Position numbers and translations under genes: made by a program. A stretch of DNA of 16,965 nt from assembly GCA_910585335.1 (NCBI GenBank), contig CAJUCU010000018.1, forward strand, positions 8,125 through 25,089. The letters are read 5' to 3'. Numbering within the stretch: position 1 is the stretch's first letter; each line of letters begins with the position of its first letter. The notes below the pieces were generated by a model. The model was not told the origin of the DNA, did not search any database, and saw nothing but the letters and a program-made list of their open reading frames with translations. Positions 1-6,112 of the stretch are shown piece by piece. Source of the stretch: an uncultured Bacilli bacterium. Its GTDB lineage: Bacteria > Bacillota_I > Bacilli_A > RF39 > UBA660.

Positions 1-659
1 CTGGTTTAATCGGGCCTACTGGTGAAACTGGACCTACTGGACCTACTGGAGCAACTGGAGCTACTGGTCCCGCTGGTACTGCTGGTTTAATCGGGCCTAC
101 TGGTGAAACTGGACCTACTGGACCTACTGGAGCAACCGGAGCTACTGGTCCCGCTGGTACTGCTGGTTTAATCGGGCCTACTGGTGAAGCTGGTCCTATT
201 GGACCTACTGGAGCAACCGGAGCCACTGGTCCTGCTAACGGTCTAAACGCCTATGGAGGAAAATATAGCGATACTCCACAAACACTCAACTTAACAATAG
301 GTTCTTCTACACCAATCGCTCTTCCTACAGCAATGCCAAATCTAAACACAACTTACACACCAGCTAACAGTATCACAATAGGAGAAGCAGGAACTTATGA
401 AGTTGATTATTTCAGTAATGTCTCTGTTGCAGTAGGAACCACCTTAACCCAAGCTGTTCGAATTAACGGTACTAACATTCCTGATACTGTAATTTCTAGA
501 ATATTATCTGTTGGAGTTGGATCTATTTATAGTGGTAGTGTCATCGTAACTCTAGCCGCCGGAGATGTGATTGACATGGCATTATCTGCTTTACTAGCCG
601 TTGGTGTTACCCTAGGTGCTGGAGTAAATGCGACTCTTACTGTTAAAAAATTAAATTAA
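1..659 (+). CDS. Collagen-like surface (exosporium-type) protein, C-terminal part, 5' end outside window
   Basis: The open frame runs in from the left edge (first full codon at 3) and gives 218 visible residues. Residues 1-78 are 26 uninterrupted Gly-X-Y triplets, mostly GPT, GAT, GET, GPA and GLI, with Thr often in the Y position. Residues 79-218 form a Gly/Thr/Val/Ala-rich, predicted beta-strand domain with no cysteine, ending TLTVKKLN. This layout (collagen stalk plus ~140-residue globular end) matches BclA/Bcl exosporium filament proteins, whose C-terminal domain is a trimeric TNF-like jelly roll. The Met at 333 is internal to this domain and is not the start. The N-terminal anchoring region lies upstream of the window. 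The GPT triplets are the type of site that is O-glycosylated in BclA, and a glycosyltransferase follows 28 bp downstream. The collagen nature is certain; spore-surface location is inferred from the BclA-like domain and the sporulation gene elsewhere in the window. Confidence 0.88.
   Translation, partial: GLIGPTGETGPTGPTGATGATGPAGTAGLIGPTGETGPTGPTGATGATGPAGTAGLIGPTGEAGPIGPTGATGATGPANGLNAYGGKYSDTPQTLNLTIGSSTPIALPTAMPNLNTTYTPANSITIGEAGTYEVDYFSNVSVAVGTTLTQAVRINGTNIPDTVISRILSVGVGSIYSGSVIVTLAAGDVIDMALSALLAVGVTLGAGVNATLTVKKLN
3..238 (+). repeat. Tandem 81-bp repeats encoding 27-residue collagen units
   Basis: Three in-frame direct repeats start at 3, 84 and 165. Units 1 and 2 differ at a single base (T at 56, C at 137; synonymous ACT/ACC). 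Unit 3 is more diverged and stops one triplet short before the globular domain. Each full unit encodes nine Gly-X-Y triplets beginning GLIGPTGET. The array continues to the left edge, so the copy number is unknown. Confidence 0.95.
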
Positions 660-687
660 AAAATTATTTAGAAAGGTAACGATATTC

Positions 688-1779
688 ATGAAAAAATATA
701 AAATAGCAGTTTACGCCATTACAAAAAATGAGGAGAAACACGTGGACAGATGGGTTTCCTCTATGATGGAAGCAGATGCTATTTATGTACTTGATACAGG
801 TTCCACAGATAAAACAGTAGAAAAACTAGAAAAATATAGCAAAGTACATGTTACGCAAAAAAAATTCACCCCTTGGCGATTTGATACAGCCAGAAACGAA
901 TCTCTTGAACTAGTTCCAGAAAACTATGACATTTGCATTTGTACAGACTTAGATGAAGTATTTGAAAAAGGATGGAGAAAAAAACTAGAAGAATGTTGGA
1001 AAGAAGATACAACCCGTCTACAATATAATTACAATTGGAGTTTAGATAAAAACAATCGGCCTCTTGTAAACTTCTATATTAGTAAAATTCATTCTCGAAA
1101 AAACTACACATGGCGTCATCCTGTACATGAAGTGCTAACAGCTACAACAAATCTTGATAATGTTGTAACAACAGATATGATTACTGTGAATCATTATCCT
1201 GATACTACAAAGTCAAGAGGGTCCTATCTACCTCTATTAGAGCTTTCTGTCAAAGAAGACCCAGATGATGATAGAAACATGCATTACTTAGGACGGGAAT
1301 ATATGTACTACGGAAAATGGAATGAGGCAATTGATACTTTAATACGTCACTTATCTCTTCCAAAAGCTTTATGGAAAGATGAACGATGTGCTTCCATGCG
1401 CTTTATTGGCAGATGTTACAAAAACATCAATCGTTATGAAGAAGCAAAAATGTGGTATAAAAAAGCAAAAAAAGAGGCCCCATACTTACGAGATTCCTAT
1501 ATTGAATTAGCCCTTTTATACTACGAACAAAAAAATTGGGAAGGCGTCATTAAAGAAGTAACAAATGCTTTAAATATTAAAGAAAAAGAAAAAACGTATA
1601 TCAATGAGGTATTTAGTTGGAATGAAACACCTTATGATTTATTGGCAATTGCTTATTATAATATTGGAAACTACGTACTTGCCTATAAATATAGTACTCT
1701 CGCACTAAAAGAAAATCCTCATGATAAAAGACTAAAAAATAACAAAAGCATTATCAAAGAAAAAATGAAAAACACCTAA
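688..1779 (+). CDS. Family 2 glycosyltransferase with C-terminal TPR-like repeats
   Basis: The product has 363 residues. The N-terminal GT-A domain (about 5-190) shows the GT2 opening YAITKNEE (9-16), the nucleotide-sugar loop DTGSTDKT (36-43) and the metal-binding DxD site TDLDE (86-90). WRHPVHE (142-148) and NHYPD (168-172) are typical of the catalytic half of this subfamily. Residues ~195-355 are helical, with repeated aromatic/Ala TPR-like units (MHYLGREYMYYGKWNEA, IGRCYKNINRYEEA, LAIAYYNIGNYVLA). The GT2-plus-TPR arrangement is known from SunS-like enzymes that glycosylate peptides or proteins. There is no signal peptide or membrane segment, so it is probably cytoplasmic. It lies 28 bp after the collagen-like gene with GAAAGGT about 10 bases before the ATG, so the two are probably one transcript. 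The likely substrate is the Thr-rich collagen stalk; this is inferred from context only. A general polysaccharide or flagellin-type role cannot be excluded. Confidence 0.85.
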   Translation: MKKYKIAVYAITKNEEKHVDRWVSSMMEADAIYVLDTGSTDKTVEKLEKYSKVHVTQKKFTPWRFDTARNESLELVPENYDICICTDLDEVFEKGWRKKLEECWKEDTTRLQYNYNWSLDKNNRPLVNFYISKIHSRKNYTWRHPVHEVLTATTNLDNVVTTDMITVNHYPDTTKSRGSYLPLLELSVKEDPDDDRNMHYLGREYMYYGKWNEAIDTLIRHLSLPKALWKDERCASMRFIGRCYKNINRYEEAKMWYKKAKKEAPYLRDSYIELALLYYEQKNWEGVIKEVTNALNIKEKEKTYINEVFSWNETPYDLLAIAYYNIGNYVLAYKYSTLALKENPHDKRLKNNKSIIKEKMKNT

Positions 1780-1796
1780 CTTACATTAAATTATCA

Positions 1797-1829
1797 AAAA
1801 GACAGTGAATACAATTTTCACTGTCTTTT
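1797..1829. terminator. Bidirectional intrinsic terminator between convergent genes
   Basis: A perfect 9-bp stem, GACAGTGAA (1801-1809) with TTCACTGTC (1817-1825), has a 7-base loop. It is flanked by A-run 1796-1800 and T-run 1826-1829, which extend the stem and give a U-tract in either direction. It ends the collagen/glycosyltransferase transcript on + and the cell-wall operon on -. Confidence 0.9.
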
Positions 1830-1835
1830 ATTAAG

Positions 1836-2441
1836 TTATTTTGTATATCTAATCAAAGTAATAAATCGCTTGATGATTCTTTGAGAGACTTCATCATCGC
1901 TCATTCGTTCTGGATGCCATTGTAGGCCAATTTGAAAAGGATGTTCCTTATTTTCCACTACTTCAATAATCCCATCTTCACTATAACCAGTAACTGAAAA
2001 CACTTTAGACTCTTTTGCCATTTCATAATGATAAGAGTTTACCCATATTTGGTCTAATCCTACAATATCTCTTAATCTCCCTGATTTTAGTATGACTGCA
2101 TGTCTTTTTTCTTTCGCCAAATGATGAGAATCATTTCCTATTTTAACAGTATCTCCCCCACTTTTATAAATAGCCATGGACTGCATTCCTTGGCAAATTC
2201 CGAGCAATGGAATTTGATATGCCAATGCATAATCAATAATCATATCATCATACCAATCATTATGATTTCCCCCTGTTAGAAGAAATCCATTACATTTTTT
2301 GCATTTTTGAAGAAAGTCGCATTTTGGCTCTAAAGCATCTAACAAAACAATTTCCAATCCGTTTTGCAAAGCAATTTGAAAATAACCATCATTTTCTTCT
2401 TCTGTATTCTCTGGACGAATAAGTATACCTAATTTTTTCAT
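1836..2441 (-). CDS. Class-I glutamine amidotransferase-like hydrolase (peptidase C26 type)
   Basis: The product has 201 residues from ATG 2441. A GTG nine bases upstream (2450) is in frame, but it sits within the sequence AGGTGAG (2446-2452) that serves as SD for the ATG, so the ATG is preferred. The class-I triad is visible: nucleophile Cys83 in LLGICQGMQ, and His176 and Glu178 in LQWHPE. LLTGG (54-58) fits the oxyanion loop. The fold and triad match gamma-glutamyl hydrolases of the C26/PuuD group, but it is about 50 residues shorter than PuuD, with a reduced segment between the GG loop and the nucleophile. It is last in an operon with D-Ala-D-Ala ligase and a MurF-like ligase, so action on a gamma-glutamyl bond of wall precursors or a related peptide is possible. 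It is not GatD-like, because it keeps the Glu of the triad. The physiological substrate is unknown. Confidence 0.82.
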   Translation of the reverse strand: MKKLGILIRPENTEEENDGYFQIALQNGLEIVLLDALEPKCDFLQKCKKCNGFLLTGGNHNDWYDDMIIDYALAYQIPLLGICQGMQSMAIYKSGGDTVKIGNDSHHLAKEKRHAVILKSGRLRDIVGLDQIWVNSYHYEMAKESKVFSVTGYSEDGIIEVVENKEHPFQIGLQWHPERMSDDEVSQRIIKRFITLIRYTK

Positions 2442-2452
2442 TACTCTCACCT

Positions 2453-2478
2453 AAAAAATTAGAATCTTATGATCCTAA
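2453..2478 (-). terminator. Weak intrinsic terminator after ddl
   Basis: Read on the minus strand, TTAGGATC (2478-2471), loop ATAA, and GATTCTAA (2466-2459) form an 8-bp stem with one G-U pair, followed directly by six T (2458-2453). The last ddl codons and its TAA lie in the hairpin. The T-run abuts the SD of the next gene. The stem is AT-rich, so partial read-through is likely. Confidence 0.5.
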
Positions 2479-3684
2479 TTTTCCTTTCATTCCTTTTATT
2501 CCGTTACCACTACGAAATCCTGCTAAAATATTACTATCAAACGAATGTGTCTTACTACATCTCTTTTTATAATCCTTTACAGCAACACTAATCATATCAT
2601 CTAAAAGCGATGTATAATTAACGCCTTTTGCTTCCCATAAATAGAAAGCAAGAGAACCAGGAATAGAGTTTATTTCATTAACATAAACCTTTTTTGCCTT
2701 TTCATCAATTAAGAAATCAATTCGACAACATCCAGAAGAGCCAAGTGCTCTAAATGCACGACCAGCAACTTCTTCCACCTCTTTTCTCATTTTATCAGTT
2801 AAATCAGCTGGAATTTTACGGCTAGCAGATAACATTCCTTTAGAAGTCTTAACTGGTTGTTTAAATCCACCTTTCCCCTTACACTTTCCATTACCAATAT
2901 ATTTATCTTCATAAGTTAAAAAATCATGACTAGGAAGAACTTCCTCTATTTCACTAAAGCTTTGATGTTCACAATTACCAAGTACACTGATATTAACTTC
3001 TTTTAAATTACTAACTACTTCTTCTACTAATATCTTATGATCATATTGAATTGCTTCATCAATTGCTTTCTCTAATTCATCTTTTTTCTTTACCACTTGG
3101 ATTCCAACACTACTACCAGTAGATACTGGTTTTACAATGACAGGGTATTTTAATTTATTGACTCTCTTAAGTACTTCGGCATGATCATTACGATACTCAT
3201 GATCATAAAACCATACAAATTCAGTCATTGGTAACTTTTCAAGTGCCCAAAGACTTTTCATATATAGTTTATCTTGTCCAACTACAGCAGCATATGTATC
3301 AGGACCAACAAATGGAATACCAATAGTTTGAAGATATCCCTGTAAGACACCATCTTCCACATTGGTTCCATGAACAATAGGGAAAACAATATCAAGCTCT
3401 TTGACTACTCTTTTGAAAAAGCCCTTTGATTGCAAAACAAATGCTCCATTTTTCTTATATAAAACAACATTTTTCGCATATTTTTTAAGCAAATCTAAAT
3501 CCCCATAATAGTCGATATCTCTTAGCATATCTCCTGTATACCAATCTCCATTTTTTGTAATATAGATTGGAATAATTTCATATTTCTCTTGATCCATTTT
3601 GGTCATCGCTTGAACAGCAGAAATGATACTAACCTCATGTTCTACAGTTTCTCCGCCAAAAACAACACCTACTCTGATTCTCAT
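2467..3684 (-). CDS. ddl: D-alanine--D-alanine ligase
   Basis: This ATP-grasp ligase joins two D-Ala for peptidoglycan precursors in the cytoplasm. Visible family motifs are GGETVEHEVSIISA (10-23), HGTNVEDGVLQG (105-116), KPVSTGSSVGI (185-195) for ATP binding, RIDFLID (321-327), and the magnesium/substrate site NEINSIPGS (336-344). The omega-loop sequence TYEDKY (257-262) keeps the tyrosine typical of D-Ala-D-Ala rather than D-Ala-D-Lac ligases. At 405 residues it exceeds the usual ~350. There is a basic Gly/Lys-rich insertion at ~263-290 after the omega loop and a ~30-residue basic C-terminal tail (375-405). The start ATG follows SD GGAGGA (3691-3696), which overlaps the TAG of the MurF-like gene 11 bp upstream. 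Function is well supported; whether it is the only Ddl of the cell is not visible. Confidence 0.92.
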   Translation of the reverse strand: MRIRVGVVFGGETVEHEVSIISAVQAMTKMDQEKYEIIPIYITKNGDWYTGDMLRDIDYYGDLDLLKKYAKNVVLYKKNGAFVLQSKGFFKRVVKELDIVFPIVHGTNVEDGVLQGYLQTIGIPFVGPDTYAAVVGQDKLYMKSLWALEKLPMTEFVWFYDHEYRNDHAEVLKRVNKLKYPVIVKPVSTGSSVGIQVVKKKDELEKAIDEAIQYDHKILVEEVVSNLKEVNISVLGNCEHQSFSEIEEVLPSHDFLTYEDKYIGNGKCKGKGGFKQPVKTSKGMLSASRKIPADLTDKMRKEVEEVAGRAFRALGSSGCCRIDFLIDEKAKKVYVNEINSIPGSLAFYLWEAKGVNYTSLLDDMISVAVKDYKKRCSKTHSFDSNILAGFRSGNGIKGMKGKLGS

Positions 3685-3695
3685 TTTAATTCCTC

Positions 3696-5306
3696 CTATT
3701 CGTTATAAGTATCTGGCAAGTCATTCTCAAACAAAGCATATACATCTTGTTTTCCTGTTAAACCATCTATAAAAGGAAATGCATCCCTTACATCATTATA
3801 AACAATAATACGTTTTTTATCAAAATTCTTTTTCACTAATCCATCATAAATTGGTTTGGTTCTCTTTTCTCCGATTAATACAACATAATCGGCTACTTCT
3901 GCAATTTGACCACCAAACTCTTCATTGATTTTTTCTTCATCATCACCAAGTTCAATCATTCCTGGAGTTACAACAACTTTGATTCCTGGCATCATACCTA
4001 GTACTTCTACTGCACTTTTTGCTCCAACTGGATTAGAGTTATAATCATCTGCGATTTGATAAAATTTACCAAGTGGTTTTAATTCTAAACGATGTGGTAT
4101 TGGTTTTACGGCAAGTACAGCTTGTTTTAATTGATCAATCGTAATACCAAACTCTCGTCCTAAAGCAACACTAGCTAAAATATTATAAACATTATGCTTT
4201 CCTAAAAGCTTTGTCGTAAATGGATGTTTCTTTTTATCCCCTTTAAATATTATATTAAAACTAGTTCCATCTTTAGAACACTTTATATCAACTGCTCTAA
4301 CATCAGCATCTTCACTATCAATACCAATCCAAATAATACGGCATTTATTTTTTAACTGGTAACTTACCTGTTTCTCATCATCCATATTCAAAACACCAAT
4401 TCCATCAAGTGGTAATGATTCAATAAGTTCAAATTTTGCTTCTTGAATATTTTTTTCACTTCCAAAGGACTCTAAATGTGCTTGCCCAATTCGTGTTAAA
4501 ATACCATACTTTGGTTTTACAAACTTACATAAACCTTTAATCTCACCTCTAACATAAGCTCCCATCTCTGCAACAAAAATATCATCAAACTTCGTCAAAT
4601 GATTATTAATAGTAATCATAAGTCCATAAAAAGTATTTAAGTTTCTAGGCGTTGGTAAAGCATTATATTTAATATTCAAAATATCACTTAAAATATTTTT
4701 ACTACTAGTCTTACCATAGCTTCCAGTAATAGCAACTACTTTTAAATTAGACATACTAGCTAATTTATTTTGTGCTTTCGTTTTATAATAAAGGAAAACG
4801 CATTTCTCTGCTGGCTTATTAATAATATTGACAATCCACATTATAAAACGGTTAAAATAAACTAAGATTGTAATAATAAAGATAATCAACCAACAAGTAT
4901 TACTCTCTTCTATATTTAGGATAAAAAAGACAAGAGGTATAAGCATCAAAATACTAAATGTAATGATTAATCGTTTTACTCGTGCTGTAATTTTAAAAGC
5001 AATTTTATTTTGTTCTTTGTTTTTATCTTGCTCAAGAAAAATAATTTGAACACCATATAATATAATCATAATAAGAAGCAAAACACTGGGAATAAATTCT
5101 AAATCAAATGTAACAAAATATCCAACCGCTGCAACAAACATAATAATAAGTTCTACATTAAAGAAGTCTCGTCTATTTTTAAAAACCCATTTTAAATAAC
5201 GATTATTTTCGTTATAAAGATTTTGTTGTAACATATAAAGACTTTTTCTTCCTTTATAAAGCAAAAGAATAAAAATAACAAATAATAATAAAATATAAAG
5301 TATCAT
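3696..5306 (-). CDS. Membrane-anchored MurF-like Mur ligase
   Basis: The product has 536 residues. The first ~160 form about five hydrophobic segments (roughly 1-17, 51-68, 72-91, 112-131, 138-160) with basic loops, which standard soluble MurF (~450 aa) lacks. The Mur-ligase core follows: P-loop GSYGKTSSK (195-203), TPRNLNTFYG (219-228, like the MurF TxGNxN motif), EMGAYVRGEI (247-256), GQAHLESFGS (274-283), NMDDE (307-311), LGKHNVYN (368-375), HRLE (405-408) and DDYNSNP (420-426). These support ATP-dependent addition of D-Ala-D-Ala to a UDP-MurNAc-peptide, or a close variant, at the membrane face. The gene lies between the alpha/beta hydrolase (12-bp gap) and ddl (11-bp gap), so product and substrate genes are coupled. 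SD AGGAGGA (5314-5320) contains the hydrolase stop. Whether it replaces or supplements a soluble MurF cannot be decided here. Confidence 0.85.
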   Translation of the reverse strand: MILYILLLFVIFILLLYKGRKSLYMLQQNLYNENNRYLKWVFKNRRDFFNVELIIMFVAAVGYFVTFDLEFIPSVLLLIMIILYGVQIIFLEQDKNKEQNKIAFKITARVKRLIITFSILMLIPLVFFILNIEESNTCWLIIFIITILVYFNRFIMWIVNIINKPAEKCVFLYYKTKAQNKLASMSNLKVVAITGSYGKTSSKNILSDILNIKYNALPTPRNLNTFYGLMITINNHLTKFDDIFVAEMGAYVRGEIKGLCKFVKPKYGILTRIGQAHLESFGSEKNIQEAKFELIESLPLDGIGVLNMDDEKQVSYQLKNKCRIIWIGIDSEDADVRAVDIKCSKDGTSFNIIFKGDKKKHPFTTKLLGKHNVYNILASVALGREFGITIDQLKQAVLAVKPIPHRLELKPLGKFYQIADDYNSNPVGAKSAVEVLGMMPGIKVVVTPGMIELGDDEEKINEEFGGQIAEVADYVVLIGEKRTKPIYDGLVKKNFDKKRIIVYNDVRDAFPFIDGLTGKQDVYALFENDLPDTYNE

Positions 5307-5318
5307 AAATAAATCCTC

Positions 5319-6038
5319 CTACAAAAAGCTTTCTAATATTTTAATCACTTGGCCTAGGTTTTCTAAATAAGCATAATGGGTTCCAGGAAGTGTAATTAAA
5401 GCAGCATCTATCATAGCATTTTCAATCATTTTTTCTTCTTCATAGGTAACTTCACTATCTTGTTCTCCCCAAATGATTAAGGTTGGCTCTTCTATTTCTT
5501 TGGCATATTTTCCTAAATCTTCATTGACAACGTTAACAAATGTTGCGCGAAGACTAGGGCTTGCCGCTTTATAATCACGGGAACCAATATACTTTTTCAT
5601 ATGCTCCCCTATTTTATCTAAACCTGGTAGTTTTTTCAGTGCTTTTAAAGTCCGAACTTTAAAATTTTCAGAGTTATAAACTTTAAAGCAAGGACTAGCG
5701 AACAGAACCAATTTTTCAATAGGATGATAGGCGCTATAAAAAATTGCAACTCTTCCTCCAAAGGAATGACCCATAATAATGGGTTTTTTAATATCTAATG
5801 CTTTGACTAATTGTTCTAAAATATGAGCATAATCAGAAACATGCCAAGCAGAATCTGGTTCACTACTCTCACCAAATCCAGGAAAATCAAGAATAGTGAT
5901 GCGGTATTTAGAAGAAAAAGCATCTCCAATGGGTTTCATCATTTCAATATTCTGTCCCCAACCGTGTAGTAAAATAATATCTTTTCCCTGACCATATTGA
6001 ACATAATGAATGGTCGTACTTCCAAGTGTTAATTTCAT
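5319..6038 (-). CDS. Alpha/beta-fold hydrolase
   Basis: The product has 239 residues from ATG 6038, preceded by SD GGAGAGG (6044-6050). An in-frame ATG at 6086 lies in the -35 box of the apparent promoter and is rejected. The fold is clear: oxyanion motif LLHGWGQN near residue 25, nucleophile elbow GHSFGG near 90, acid in WGEQDSE near 195, and catalytic His in GTHYAYLEN near 220. There is no signal peptide or membrane segment, so it should be cytoplasmic. It is the first gene of the four-gene wall operon and is tightly packed against the MurF-like gene. The family covers esterases, lipases and peptide or thioester hydrolases. A role in precursor editing or lipid turnover is guesswork from context. 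Confidence 0.85.
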   Translation of the reverse strand: MKLTLGSTTIHYVQYGQGKDIILLHGWGQNIEMMKPIGDAFSSKYRITILDFPGFGESSEPDSAWHVSDYAHILEQLVKALDIKKPIIMGHSFGGRVAIFYSAYHPIEKLVLFASPCFKVYNSENFKVRTLKALKKLPGLDKIGEHMKKYIGSRDYKAASPSLRATFVNVVNEDLGKYAKEIEEPTLIIWGEQDSEVTYEEEKMIENAMIDAALITLPGTHYAYLENLGQVIKILESFL

Positions 6039-6057
6039 AAAAACCTCTCCTATTCCC

Positions 6058-6086
6058 AGTATAGCATTAAAGTTTTTCTTAAGCAA
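6058..6086 (-). promoter_or_regulatory. Extended -10 promoter for the wall operon
   Basis: On the minus strand, TATACT (6063-6058) is preceded by TGC (extended -10). TTGCTT (6086-6081) lies 17 bases upstream as a partial -35. The predicted start lies a few bases before SD 6044-6050, giving a very short leader to ATG 6038. This favours the shorter hydrolase start. Confidence 0.65.
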
Positions 6087-6112
6087 AAAAATATAGAAAA
6101 AATGACACTATT

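Noticed and set aside
3..238. CRISPR-like array
   Set aside because: The repeats are 81 bp, contiguous without spacers, in frame and encode Gly-X-Y triplets.
333..659. Separate 108-residue gene starting at ATG 333
   Set aside because: The same frame is open through the collagen repeats to the left edge, and no SD precedes 333. It is the C-terminal domain of the collagen-like protein.
6039..6086. N-terminal extension of the hydrolase to ATG 6086
   Set aside because: It lies on the -35/-10 promoter and lacks an SD. ATG 6038 has a strong SD and the family start.
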